Below, in pieces: positions 35,870 through 44,179 of a stretch of DNA of 64,000 nucleotides (position 1 is its first letter; each line of letters opens with the position of its first letter). A model generated the notes under the pieces. It did not search any database and had not been told where the DNA came from. It worked only from the letters and a program-made list of their open reading frames with translations. This DNA is from Streptomyces formicae (GTDB taxonomy: Bacteria; Actinomycetota; Actinomycetes; Streptomycetales; Streptomycetaceae). The DNA is taken from NCBI RefSeq assembly GCF_022647665.1, contig NZ_CP071872.1, positions 1,426,001 to 1,490,000 of the forward strand. The letters run 5' to 3'. The translations under genes and the position numbers were made by a program.

Positions 35870-37207
35870 ATGGGCGACACCGGGATCGGCGCCTTACTCG
35901 CCCGGCTGCGCACTGCGCGCGGCTGGAGCCAGCAGAGGGTCGCCGACGAGTACAACGTCCTGGAGGGGCGTTCCGCGAAGACCGGCAAGGAGATCGGGCG
36001 GTACGAGCGCGAAGCGCGGATCCCTGTTCCCTACGCTCGGAAGTACCTGGCGCAGGTCTTCGGTATCGATGTCGCCCTGCTCGACCAGGCCGTCGCCATC
36101 AGCAAGGGGCGGCGGGACGGGGCCAACTGCGCCGAGGTCGAGATCGCGCTGTCTGCGCTGTCCCCTGAAGACTCCCGGGTTCGTGGAGATCCACTTTCGC
36201 AGGACGCGGTGCGGTCGGCCGAGTTCGCCCGGTTCATCGCGCAGCGCAACGCTGACGAGTTCGTCGTCGAGCAACTGGAGGCGGACGTCGGCCGGCTTGC
36301 CCGCACGTACGTCAGCCACCCGTTGATGGAGCAGTACGTCGAGATCAAGCGCTTACGAGACGGGGTGTTCGAGCTGCTGCACGGCCGCCAGCACCCCCGG
36401 CAGACCGCCGACCTCTATCTCTCCGCCGCCCGCCTCTGCGGCCTGTCCGCGCACGTCTGCCTCGACCGCGGCGCTTACGACTCCGCCGCCACCCATGCCC
36501 GTACCGCTCGCGCCTGCGCCGAGGCGGCCGGACATGAGGGGATGCTGGCCTGGGTGCGGGCCGTGGAGTCGCTGATCGCGTACTGGACCGGGCGCTACGA
36601 GCAGGCGGCCCGGCTGGCGCAGGCAGGCCGGCGACACAGGGCGAGCGGCAGCATCGGCGCTCGCCTGGCGGGTCTGGAGGCACGGGCGTTGGCGACAGTC
36701 GGCGACTCGGCAGGCGCGCTCGCCGCTCTGTCGGACGCCGAACGCTCCCGTGAGGCGATCTCGGGTCGGGACGAAGTGCCGGGAGTCTTCGACTTCCCGG
36801 TCGCCAAGCAGTTCGCGTATGCCGGGACGACCCTCCTGGCCGTGGGCGGGCATGAGCACGTTCAGCGGGCCATCGTCAGCGCGGAGACGGCGATACGCCT
36901 CTACCGCAGCGGGGACGGCGACGACCAGTCGGTCGGTGACTTGTTCGCTGCGCACGTCGACCTCGCTCGCGGACACTTGCTCCTGGGCGACCTGGACGGC
37001 ACCGAGGAGATGCTCGGCTTCGTCCTTGGTTCCTCGCCGGAGCGCATGTCGGCCAGTATCGTGCGCCGACTCACTGCTCTCGGGCGGGAGCTGGGAGGGC
37101 CGCAGTACGGTGGAGCCACGCAGGCGGTACACCTGTGTGAACGACTCCAGCACACGGCCGTCCGCGTGTCCCTGCCCGCCGCCAACCCTCCGGAGTTGCC
37201 GACGTGA
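35870..37207 (+). CDS. XRE-family regulator with TPR-like C-terminal domain
   Basis: A 445-residue protein. The N-terminal HTH is GALLARLRTARGWSQQRVADEYNV, with an inserted loop before EIGRYEREARIPVPYARKYLAQVFG. The C-terminal 300 residues are helical repeats (for example LSAARLCGLSAHVCLDRGAYDSAATHARTA-type units). Similar streptomycete proteins regulate neighbouring genes, including anti-sigma-type ATPases. ATG 35870 follows GGGGAC. The gene overlaps the methyltransferase start (GTGA), so the two form one transcript. Confidence 0.85.
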   Translation: MGDTGIGALLARLRTARGWSQQRVADEYNVLEGRSAKTGKEIGRYEREARIPVPYARKYLAQVFGIDVALLDQAVAISKGRRDGANCAEVEIALSALSPEDSRVRGDPLSQDAVRSAEFARFIAQRNADEFVVEQLEADVGRLARTYVSHPLMEQYVEIKRLRDGVFELLHGRQHPRQTADLYLSAARLCGLSAHVCLDRGAYDSAATHARTARACAEAAGHEGMLAWVRAVESLIAYWTGRYEQAARLAQAGRRHRASGSIGARLAGLEARALATVGDSAGALAALSDAERSREAISGRDEVPGVFDFPVAKQFAYAGTTLLAVGGHEHVQRAIVSAETAIRLYRSGDGDDQSVGDLFAAHVDLARGHLLLGDLDGTEEMLGFVLGSSPERMSASIVRRLTALGRELGGPQYGGATQAVHLCERLQHTAVRVSLPAANPPELPT

Positions 37208-38022
37208 CCGACCTGTCCGCCGCCCATGACGACGCCGTCACCGACCGGACTCGCCTGGCGGGCAGCGCGTACAACGGAGACCGGGACCTTGCGGCCCGGC
37301 AGTCGCTCTACCGGTGGCAGACGCCCCGGTACGACCTGCCGGGTCTCGTCGCCGAGCAGCTGGGCGACGTCCGTGGCCGGGTGGTCGACATCGGCTGCGG
37401 CAATGGCAAGTTCATCCAGCGGCTCCGCCAGGACCGTCCGGACCTGTATCTGCTCGGCCTCGACATCGCCCCCGGCATCCTGGCCGACGTTCCCGGGCCG
37501 GTCGCCGTGGCGGACGCCACGAGGCTGCCGCTGGCCTCGGGGAGTGTCGATGCCGCTTTGGCTCTGCACATGCTCTACCACGTGCCCGACATCTCTCAGG
37601 CGGTCAGGGATCTGGCCCGCGTTGTGACCCGCGGCGGACTGGTGGTCGCCTCCACCAACAGCGACCGCGACAAGGCCGAACTCGACGACCTGTGGCAGCG
37701 GGCCGCGGGCGACGTCCTCGGCATCGACCGAGGCCCGGCCCGCATCTCGCTCAGCGCACGCTTCTCCCTGGAGAAAGCCCCGGCCTTCCTGGGGGAGGAG
37801 TTCGGCCGCGTGGAGACGGTCGAGCTGCCCGGCACCGTCACGGTCCGCGATCCTGAGCCGATCATCGCGCACATGGCCTCCTACCGGGCGTGGGCAGACC
37901 AGCAGGACGTGCCGTTTGACGCCACGATCGCGCGGGCCCGCAGGATCCTGGTCGATCACATCACCCAGCACGGGGCCTTCGAGGTCACCTGCCTGGGCGG
38001 CATCCTCGTCTGTCGCCGCTGA
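37204..38022 (+). CDS. Class I SAM-dependent methyltransferase (element cargo)
   Basis: A 272-residue methyltransferase. Motif I is VVDIGCGNGKFIQRL, the acidic loop is LLGLDIAPG, VAVADATRLPLASGSVD covers motifs II-III, and ALHMLYHVPD follows. The target is unknown; next to an ASCH protein and a tRNA-synthetase-like gene, a nucleic-acid or aminoacyl substrate is conceivable but unproven. It is translationally coupled to the XRE regulator. Confidence 0.88.
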   Translation: MTDLSAAHDDAVTDRTRLAGSAYNGDRDLAARQSLYRWQTPRYDLPGLVAEQLGDVRGRVVDIGCGNGKFIQRLRQDRPDLYLLGLDIAPGILADVPGPVAVADATRLPLASGSVDAALALHMLYHVPDISQAVRDLARVVTRGGLVVASTNSDRDKAELDDLWQRAAGDVLGIDRGPARISLSARFSLEKAPAFLGEEFGRVETVELPGTVTVRDPEPIIAHMASYRAWADQQDVPFDATIARARRILVDHITQHGAFEVTCLGGILVCRR

Positions 38023-38077
38023 CGGGCTCCGCTGTCGGTGACACCGTGACCCCTGCGCCCCCGTAGGCCGATCGCTC

Positions 38078-38223
38078 ATGGTGGCCCATGGCCTGCGGCA
38101 CTTCTGCGCCTCCGCGCTCATCGCCGGCGGAGCGAGCGTCAAGCAGGTCCAACTCGTCCTCAGCCATGCTTCCGCAGTCATCACGTTGCGGATCCACGCA
38201 CGCCTGTGGCCGGGCGCCACAAC
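38078..38223 (+). pseudogene. Truncated tyrosine recombinase (phage-type integrase) C-terminus
   Basis: About 48 residues match the C-terminal catalytic block of actinobacterial integrases: HGLRHFCASALIAGGASVKQVQ carries the HxxR box, and LSHASAVITL the second conserved His region. The nucleophile segment, normally IYAHLWPG-like, reads IHARLWPG, so the catalytic Tyr is replaced by His. The N-terminal domain and first Arg are absent. It ends at the right att-like repeat. The element can no longer move on its own. Confidence 0.8.
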
Positions 38224-38325
38224 ACCGCACCCGGACCCCCGTCGCGGGCGCCGTGGGCGGCGGCCGTGTGGGGGACCGGGTGCGGGAGGGCTGGGGGCAG
38301 CGAAGAGGCTCAGGCCTTCTTCGTC
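38224..38325. repeat. Right 102-bp direct repeat overlapping sodN 3' end
   Basis: Identical to 32301-32402. It includes the sodN stop codon region (38310-38325) and a hairpin (38227-38240 paired with 38270-38283, one mismatch) suitable as the sodN terminator. Identity ends inside sodN at 38326. Confidence 0.95.
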
Positions 38326-38705
38326 TCCCAGAAGATCTTGTCGATCTGCGCGATGTAGTCCAGCGCCTTCTGGCCCGTCGCCGGGTCCTTCGACGCCTTC
38401 GCGGCCGAGAGGGCCTTCAGCGCGTCGTTGACCAACTGGTGCAGCTCCGGGTACTTCTCGAAGTGCGGGGGCTTGAAGTAGTCGCTCCACAGCACCGACA
38501 CGTGGTGCTTGGCGAGCTCCGCGCGCTGCTCCTTGATGACCGTGGCGCGGGCCTGGAAGTGCGGGTCGTCGTTGGCGGCCATCTTCTCCTGGACGGCCTT
38601 GACCGACTCGGCCTCGATGCGGGCCTGGGCCGGGTCGTAGACGCCGCAGGGCAGGTCGCAGTGGGCGCTGACCTTCACCTTGGGGGCAAACAGGCGGGAG
38701 AGCAT
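38310..38705 (-). CDS. sodN: Nickel-containing superoxide dismutase
   Basis: A 131-residue precursor. Residues 1-14 (MLSRLFAPKVKVSA) are the propeptide; the mature enzyme begins with the nickel hook HCDLPCGVYDP, in which His1, Cys2 and Cys6 bind nickel. It removes cytoplasmic superoxide. The processing protease gene sodX lies divergently upstream. In streptomycetes sodN is controlled by nickel through Nur; I did not identify a convincing Nur box. The last 16 bp fall in the att-like repeat, leaving the C-terminus WETKKA intact. Confidence 0.97.
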   Translation of the reverse strand: MLSRLFAPKVKVSAHCDLPCGVYDPAQARIEAESVKAVQEKMAANDDPHFQARATVIKEQRAELAKHHVSVLWSDYFKPPHFEKYPELHQLVNDALKALSAAKASKDPATGQKALDYIAQIDKIFWETKKA

Positions 38706-38878
38706 TGAGCTGTCCTTCCTCGTGATCGTCTTCTCAGGTGGGACATTACTCCGTGAGTGGCCTCTTTTCGCGAGTGCCCCCAGGGGCTTAGGCCAAAAGT
38801 CCAGGGCGGCCTTGGGTCCGCCGTCGGAACGTACCGTGGGACCGGGACCGGACCCGGAGCGAGGAAGGGGACCGGACG

Positions 38879-39304
38879 ATGACGGAGCCGGGGCGGGAGC
38901 CGGGGGCGCCCTTCGGGATCGCGGAGGTGGCGGGGCCCTCCATGCACCCCACGCTGGCGCACGGGGACCGGCTGCTCGTGCACTACGGGGCCGCGGTCAG
39001 GGCCGGGGACGTCGCCGTGCTGCGCCATCCGCTGCAGCAGGACCTGCTCATCGTGAAGCGGCTCGTCGAGCGGCGCGAGGGCGGCTGGTGGGTGCTGGGC
39101 GACAATCCGTACGCGGAGGGGGACAGCCGGGTGTTCGGCACGGTCCCCGACGAGCTGCTGCTGGGGCGCGTACGGGCCAGGTACCGGCCGCGGCCGCGCG
39201 GCGCGCGTCAGCCGTCCGTGCGCTCCGTCGTGGCCTGGGCGGTCTCGGCGCTGCGGCCTGTGCTCTCCGAGCGCTCGGTCTCCAGGCGCTTGCGGGCCCG
39301 GTAG
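38879..39304 (+). CDS. sodX: Nickel SOD maturation protease (S26 family)
   Basis: A 141-residue signal-peptidase-like protein without a membrane anchor. The catalytic Ser21 is in GPSMHPTL and the general base Lys60 in LLIVKRL, followed by GDNPYAEGDSR (box E). It removes the 14-residue SodN leader, exposing the nickel-binding His. The gene diverges from sodN with 173 bp between starts. The last 97 bp overlap the 3' end of the CGNR gene on the opposite strand. Confidence 0.92.
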   Translation: MTEPGREPGAPFGIAEVAGPSMHPTLAHGDRLLVHYGAAVRAGDVAVLRHPLQQDLLIVKRLVERREGGWWVLGDNPYAEGDSRVFGTVPDELLLGRVRARYRPRPRGARQPSVRSVVAWAVSALRPVLSERSVSRRLRAR

Positions 39305-39837
39305 GCCGCGACGTTCGCCCGCGTGGCGCAGCGGTCGGAGCAGTAGCGGCGCGAGCGGTTGGTCGAGGTGTCGAGGTAGGCATTGCGGCAGGGCGCGGCC
39401 TGGCAGAGACCGAGCCGGTCGACGCCGAACTCCGTGAGGTGGAAGGCGAGCCCCATCGCGGCGATCGCCGCGTACCCGGCGGTCGCGTTGGACGGATGGT
39501 CCGCGAGGTGCATGTGCCAGCGCGGCCGGCCCTCGTCGTCCAGGTGGTCGTGGCCGGAGATCTGCGGGCTGACGGGGAACTCCAGCAGCAGCGAGTTGAG
39601 CAGGTCGACGGCGTGGGTCTGGTCGCCGGAGTCGGCGGCGTCGAAGACCGCGCGGAGCCTGGCCCGTACCGAGCGGAAACGGGTCACGTCCGCGTCCGTG
39701 GCGCGGCGGGCGGCCTGGGAGGACGGGCCGAAGAGCTCGCGGACCGCCTCGACCGAGGTGAGGCCGTCCTTGTTGCGAGTCGGCTCCTCGGTGTTGACGA
39801 GGCGCACGGCGTAGTCCGAGTAATAGGCCAGTTCCAC
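39208..39837 (-). CDS. CGNR zinc finger protein (ABATE domain)
   Basis: A 209-residue protein with an N-terminal stress-response-like domain and a C-terminal zinc finger: LGLCQAAPCRNAYLDTSTNRSRRYCSDRCATRANVAAYRARK, where the third Cys-x-x-x-Cys gives the RYCSDRC form of the CGNR signature. Members are presumed DNA-binding regulators. A disordered Ser/Thr/Glu tail overlaps the sodX 3' end in antisense. It diverges from a methyltransferase gene. Confidence 0.88.
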   Translation of the reverse strand: MELAYYSDYAVRLVNTEEPTRNKDGLTSVEAVRELFGPSSQAARRATDADVTRFRSVRARLRAVFDAADSGDQTHAVDLLNSLLLEFPVSPQISGHDHLDDEGRPRWHMHLADHPSNATAGYAAIAAMGLAFHLTEFGVDRLGLCQAAPCRNAYLDTSTNRSRRYCSDRCATRANVAAYRARKRLETERSESTGRSAETAQATTERTDG

Positions 39838-39928
39838 TTGTGGTCCTTACGGATGAGGTCTAGTGTCGGCGATGGACGAGGTAAGTGATGCTCTGACTTC
39901 GAGGGTATTACGGAGTGGAGGGAAACCC

Positions 39929-40705
39929 ATGACGGAGACCGCCGCCCGGGCGAACGTGGCCGGAACCGACTGGCAGGCCTGGCAGGAGAGCTGGGACCGC
40001 CAGCAGGAGTGGTACATGCCCGACCGCGAGGAGCGCTTCCGCGTGATGCTGGACATGGTCGAGGCAGTCGTCGGCCCCGAACCGAGGGTCCTGGACCTCG
40101 CGTGCGGTACGGGAAGTATCACGGACCGGCTCCTCAAGCGGTTCCCGAAGGCCGTCAGCGTCGGCGTGGACCTCGACCCCGCGCTGCTCACCATCGCCGA
40201 GGGGTACTTCACCGGGGACGATCGCGTCAGCTTCGTCACCGCCGACCTCACCGACCCCGAATGGACCGCGGCCCTCCCGCACGGCTCGTACGACGCCGTC
40301 CTCACCGCCACCGCCCTGCACTGGCTGCGCACCGGGCCGCTCGCCACCCTCTACGGGCAGATCGCCGGACTCGTCGCGGACGGCGGCGTCTTCATGAACG
40401 CCGACCACATGAAGGACGACAGCACCCCTCGCATCAACGCCGCCGAACGCGCCCACCGCCACGTCGGGATGGACCGCGCCAAGGCCGCCGGGGCGCTCGA
40501 CTGGGCCGACTGGTGGGCCCTGGCCGCCAAGGACCCCGTACTCGCGGCGCCCACCGCCCGCCGCTTCGAGATCTACGGCGAGCACGCCGAAGGCGACACC
40601 CCGTCCCTCGACTGGCACGCCTCGACCCTGCGCGCCGCCGGCTTCGCCGAGGCCCGCGCCGTGTGGGCGTCGCCGTCCGACTCGCTCGTCCTCGCCGTGA
40701 AGTAG
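39929..40705 (+). CDS. Class I SAM-dependent methyltransferase
   Basis: A 258-residue methyltransferase with motif I VLDLACGTGSITDRLLKRF, acidic loop SVGVDLDPALL, and DAVLTATALHWL at motif IV. The substrate is unknown. ATG 39929 follows GGAGTGGAGGG; ATG 39863 lies inside the divergent promoter and is rejected. A terminator follows. Confidence 0.88.
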   Translation: MTETAARANVAGTDWQAWQESWDRQQEWYMPDREERFRVMLDMVEAVVGPEPRVLDLACGTGSITDRLLKRFPKAVSVGVDLDPALLTIAEGYFTGDDRVSFVTADLTDPEWTAALPHGSYDAVLTATALHWLRTGPLATLYGQIAGLVADGGVFMNADHMKDDSTPRINAAERAHRHVGMDRAKAAGALDWADWWALAAKDPVLAAPTARRFEIYGEHAEGDTPSLDWHASTLRAAGFAEARAVWASPSDSLVLAVK

Positions 40706-40752
40706 CCGAGGCAGCTGAAGCTGTCGAAGCGGCTGAAGTTGCCGAATGCCGG

Positions 40753-40796
40753 AGGGCGGGGTGCGGGCGCTGTGTGCGCTCGTACCCCGCCCTTTT
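40753..40796. terminator. Bidirectional terminator with T-run
   Basis: AGGGCGGGGTGCG pairs with CGTACCCCGCCCT (one G-T wobble), with TTTT on the + strand side. It lies between the methyltransferase and the convergent ABC ATPase gene. Confidence 0.8.
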
Positions 40797-40841
40797 GGTG
40801 TGGCTGGTGTGGCTGGTGTGTGTGGGTCTTCTTGTTGGGGT

Positions 40842-41609
40842 TCAGAGGACCTTGGAGAGGAAGGTTTTGGTGCGGTCGTGTTGGGGGTTGGTGAGGACGT
40901 CGCGGGGGTTGCCGGATTCGACGACGACGCCGCCGTCCATGAAGACGAGGGAGTCGCCGACTTCGCGGGCGAAGCCCATTTCGTGGGTGACGACGATCAT
41001 GGTCATGCCGTCTTCGGCGAGGCCGCGCATGACGTCGAGGACGTCGCCGACGAGTTCGGGGTCGAGGGCGGAGGTGGGCTCGTCGAAGAGCATGAGTTTG
41101 GGTTCCATGGCCAGGGCGCGGGCGATGGCGACGCGTTGTTGTTGTCCGCCGGAGAGTTGGGAGGGGTAGTTGCCGGCTTTGTCGGCGAGGCCGACGCGGT
41201 CGAGGAGGCGGGTGGCGCGTTCTCGGGCGACGGATTTGGTTTCGCCTTTGACCTGGACGGGGGCTTCCATGACGTTCTCGATGGCGGTCATGTGGGGGAA
41301 GAGGTTGAAGCGTTGGAAGACCATGCCGATGTCGCGGCGTTTGAGGGCGACTTCGCTGTCTTTGAGTTCGTGGAGTTTGTCGCCTTTTTGGCGGTAGCCG
41401 ACGAGTTCGCCGTCGACGTAGAGGCGGCCTGCGTTGATTTTTTCGAGGTGGTTGATGCAGCGCAGGAAGGTGGATTTGCCGGAGCCTGAGGGGCCGATGA
41501 GGCAGAAGACTTCGCGGGGGGCGACTTCGAGGTCGATGCCTTTGAGGACTTCGATGTGGCCGAAGGACTTGTGGACGCCTTCGGCTTTGACCATGGCGGT
41601 GGTGGTCAT
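40842..41609 (-). CDS. Polar amino acid ABC transporter ATP-binding protein
   Basis: A 255-residue ATPase. Walker A is GPSGSGKST, the Q-loop [10 protein letters not shown], the signature [15 protein letters not shown] and Walker [13 protein letters not shown], with the switch His in VVTHEMGFA. The GlnQ/HisP subgroup is clear. It energises the permease encoded just upstream (ATGA overlap). Codon use is odd: two-fold codons end in A (CAA, GAA, AAA) and Leu is mostly CTC, whereas adjacent genes use CAG, GAG, AAG and CTG. Confidence 0.95.
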   Translation of the reverse strand: MTTTAMVKAEGVHKSFGHIEVLKGIDLEVAPREVFCLIGPSGSGKSTFLRCINHLEKINAGRLYVDGELVGYRQKGDKLHELKDSEVALKRRDIGMVFQRFNLFPHMTAIENVMEAPVQVKGETKSVARERATRLLDRVGLADKAGNYPSQLSGGQQQRVAIARALAMEPKLMLFDEPTSALDPELVGDVLDVMRGLAEDGMTMIVVTHEMGFAREVGDSLVFMDGGVVVESGNPRDVLTNPQHDRTKTFLSKVL

Positions 41610-42550
41610 GCGGTGGCTCCCTTGGGGCGGCGCAGGGAGAAGACGCTGGTTTTGATCTTCTGCCAGGGGGTGGGTGGGAGGCTGCGGCTGGAGCCGCGGG
41701 CGTAGTAGCGCTCGATGTAGTACTGGCCGACGCTGAGGACGGAGGTGAGGATGAGGTACCAGGCGGCGGCGAGGAAGAGCATTTCGACGGGTGCGCCGGA
41801 GGTCTGGCCGATGTCCTGGGCTTGGCGCAGGAGTTCGTAGTACTGGACCACCGAGACGAGGCTGGTGGTTTTGAGCATGTTGATGACTTCGTTGCCGGTG
41901 GGGGGCACGATGACGCGCATGGCCTGGGGGATGATGACGCGGCGGAGGGTTTTGCCGTGGCTCATGCCCAGGGCGTGGGAGGCCTCGGTTTGTCCTTCGT
42001 CGACGGAGAGGAGGCCGGCGCGGCAGATTTCGGCCATGTAGGCGGCTTCGTTGAGGCCCAGGCCGAGGAGTGCGGTGAGCATGGGGGTCATGAAGTCGGA
42101 CCACTCGTCGCGGTAGACGGGGCCGAGGTTGATGTATTCGAAGACGAGGCCGAGGTTGAACCAGACGATGAGCTGGACCAGGACCGGGGTGCCGCGGAAG
42201 AACCAGATGTAGAACCAGGCGATGGAGGAGGTCACCGGGTTCTTCGACAGGCGCATGACGGCGAGCAGGACGCCGCCGAGGATGCCGATGAGCATCGACA
42301 GGACGGTCAGTACGAGGGTGTTGAAGACGCCCTCGAGGATGCGGTTGTCGAAGAAGTAGTCGGGGATGGCTCCCCAGTTGATCTTGCCTTGGGAGAAGGC
42401 GAAGACGATCAGCCCGAACAGGGCGATCGCCACGACGGCGGCGACGTACCGGCCGTAGTGCCGGACCGGAACGGCCTTGATGGCCTCCGCCCCGGCCGCA
42501 GGCGGCGGCGGTGCGTCTTCGGGGCCCGTCTTTTCGATGTCGACAGTCAC
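41606..42550 (-). CDS. Polar amino acid ABC transporter permease
   Basis: A 314-residue HisM/GlnP-type permease. An N-terminal proline-rich cytoplasmic extension precedes a first hydrophobic span near 35-55, then the core domain from [15 protein letters not shown]. The EAA motif is [21 protein letters not shown]. Codon preference changes inside the gene: roughly the 3' two thirds (below about 42200) share the CTC/GAA style of the ATPase gene, while the 5' part uses ordinary Streptomyces codons. Confidence 0.93.
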   Translation of the reverse strand: MTVDIEKTGPEDAPPPPAAGAEAIKAVPVRHYGRYVAAVVAIALFGLIVFAFSQGKINWGAIPDYFFDNRILEGVFNTLVLTVLSMLIGILGGVLLAVMRLSKNPVTSSIAWFYIWFFRGTPVLVQLIVWFNLGLVFEYINLGPVYRDEWSDFMTPMLTALLGLGLNEAAYMAEICRAGLLSVDEGQTEASHALGMSHGKTLRRVIIPQAMRVIVPPTGNEVINMLKTTSLVSVVQYYELLRQAQDIGQTSGAPVEMLFLAAAWYLILTSVLSVGQYYIERYYARGSSRSLPPTPWQKIKTSVFSLRRPKGATA

Positions 42551-42593
42551 GTTGAGCCTTTCAGTGCCCGAGTCGCAGTCCTGACCGAGCCGG

Positions 42594-43568
42594 TCAGGAG
42601 CCGCCGTTGATCTTGGCTTCGGTCACCGCGCCGGCCTGCACGCCCCACTTCGAGATGATCTTCTCGTACTCGCCGTTCTTGATGATCGCGTCGAGAGCGG
42701 CCTGGAGGGCGTCGCGCAGCTGGGCGCTGTTCTTGGCGACCGCGATGCCGTACGGGGCGGCCTCGACCTGCTCGCCGACGATCTGGAAGTCCTTGCCGCC
42801 GCCCGAGGTCTTCACGGCGTACGCGGCGACCGGGAAGTCGGAGGAACCGGCGTCGGCGCCGCCGGCGCGCAGGCGGGTCTGGGCCTGCTGGTCGTTGTCG
42901 AAGGCCTCGATCGTGATCTTGCCCTTCTTGGCCTTCACACACTTGGCGGTCTCGGCCTTGGCGAGGTCCTCGGAGACCGTGCCGCGCTGTACGACGAGCT
43001 TCTTGCCGCACAGGTCGGCCCAGGTCCTGATGCCCTTGTCGTCGCCCTTCTTGGTGTAGATCGAGACACCGGCGGTGAAGTAGTCGACGAAGTCGACGCC
43101 CTCGCCGACCTTCTTGCCGGTCTCGGAGTCGACACCGTTCTGGCGGTCCTTGGTGTCGGTCATGGCCGACATGGCCATGTCGTAGCGCTTCGAGCGCAGA
43201 CCCGTGAGCAGGGTGTCGAAGGTGCCGTTCTCGAACACGAACTTCACGCCGAGCTGCTTGCCGAGCGCGTCAGCGATGTCCGGGTCGATGCCGACGACCT
43301 TGCCGGAGGCGTCCTTGAACTCGACCGGTGCGTACGCGATGTCCGAACCGACCTTGATCTCGCCCTTGTCGCGGATCGCCTGGGGCAGCTTGGCGGCGAG
43401 CGGCGCGGCCGAGGTGGCGTCGCCCTTCTCCTTCTGCTTCGCCCCCTCGGTCTGGTCGCCGCAGCCGGTGAGCATCAGTGCGCCGGCGACCGCGATCGCG
43501 CCGACCGCGGTAAGCCGGGAGGTCCGGGTCCTCGCGGTGAACGGGCGGCGGGTGGTGCTTGCGGTCAT
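42594..43568 (-). CDS. Amino acid ABC transporter substrate-binding lipoprotein
   Basis: A 324-residue SBP family 3 protein. The signal peptide has TSRLTAVGAIAVAGALML and lipobox LTGC, placing the lipidated Cys near residue 36. The binding domain begins GEIKVGSDIAYAPVEFKDASGKVVGID and includes DTLLTGLRSKRYDMAMSAMTDT. It captures a polar amino acid for the permease and ATPase downstream, 43 bp away. The ATG has CCGGAGGAAC upstream. Confidence 0.93.
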   Translation of the reverse strand: MTASTTRRPFTARTRTSRLTAVGAIAVAGALMLTGCGDQTEGAKQKEKGDATSAAPLAAKLPQAIRDKGEIKVGSDIAYAPVEFKDASGKVVGIDPDIADALGKQLGVKFVFENGTFDTLLTGLRSKRYDMAMSAMTDTKDRQNGVDSETGKKVGEGVDFVDYFTAGVSIYTKKGDDKGIRTWADLCGKKLVVQRGTVSEDLAKAETAKCVKAKKGKITIEAFDNDQQAQTRLRAGGADAGSSDFPVAAYAVKTSGGGKDFQIVGEQVEAAPYGIAVAKNSAQLRDALQAALDAIIKNGEYEKIISKWGVQAGAVTEAKINGGS

Positions 43569-44179
43569 GTTCGGGTTCCTCCGGCGGGTGTGGGAGCTGC
43601 CAGCAGGGTCGGAGCACGCACCATCGGGTGTCGCGACCTTGTGTGGTTTACGGCATCTTGCCATTCGGACTGGCCCATTCAGGGGGCCAGCCATGTCAAA
43701 ATCACATAACGGGTCACCCCCGAACACCGTGGGGCCGGTACATCAGGACCGGACCTTCTGCGGAGTAACCTTCATCGGGCCGGAAAATCTCCGGTAGATC
43801 TCGATATGTGGACCAGTTTCATTTCGCAAACAGGCAGGGGACGCAGTCCTGCGGACTTGTCCCCATATTCGGTCATGAGTCACTTCACTGCGCGGATCAC
43901 CGCGCGTCACGGCCTGGCCACGGTCTCTTCACCGTGCGTCGATGGCGTGGTAGTGAGCCGCATATCGACTCGTCGGCGGTGCCTTCCGTCCGGTAAGAAG
44001 GATCCTTACACCCCTCATCCGGGGCTCAGGGCGCGTTGTGCGGCGCGCCCGCGCGTACGTACCACCCCTGACCGGCGGGCCAACCGGCCGGTGCAGGGCA
44101 CGGACGCGGTGCCCGCCCACCCCTCCTCAACCAGGAGTGGACACCCTCAACTGATGAAGACTTAAGGGGTCAAATCACC
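43569..44179. promoter_or_regulatory. 611-bp divergent promoter region with palindrome
   Basis: This gap separates the ABC operon (-) from the malic enzyme gene (+). It contains a perfect 10-bp palindrome AAGGATCCTT (43998-44007) about 170 bp before the malic enzyme start, and CCGGAAAATCTCCGG-like dyad sequence near 43781-43795. The centre is relatively AT-rich. Short reading frames here lack family matches or plausible ribosome-binding sites, so I call no gene. Confidence 0.4.

Larger units (their letters stand above)
32301..38325. mobile_element. Degenerate integrative element inserted at the 3' end of sodN
   Basis: Two exact 102-bp direct repeats (32301-32402 and 38224-38325) flank about 5.8 kb. 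The right copy contains the last 16 bp of sodN plus 86 bp downstream, so integration would have left sodN intact. A truncated tyrosine integrase lies directly inside the right repeat, the usual int-att arrangement. Cargo consists of DUF4238, ASCH, class I tRNA-synthetase-like, ATPase, XRE/TPR and methyltransferase genes. The DUF4238 gene is visibly more AT-rich than the chromosome. No replication or transfer genes remain. Confidence 0.82.

Noticed and set aside
39856..39865. AGGTCTAGTG as another DasR site
   Set aside because: Only a 7-base half matches the consensus and the other arm is absent.
40842..42104. 420-residue version of the ABC ATPase
   Set aside because: The first 165 residues are antisense-like His/Arg/Pro sequence lying within the permease gene; ATG 41609 overlaps its stop as expected.
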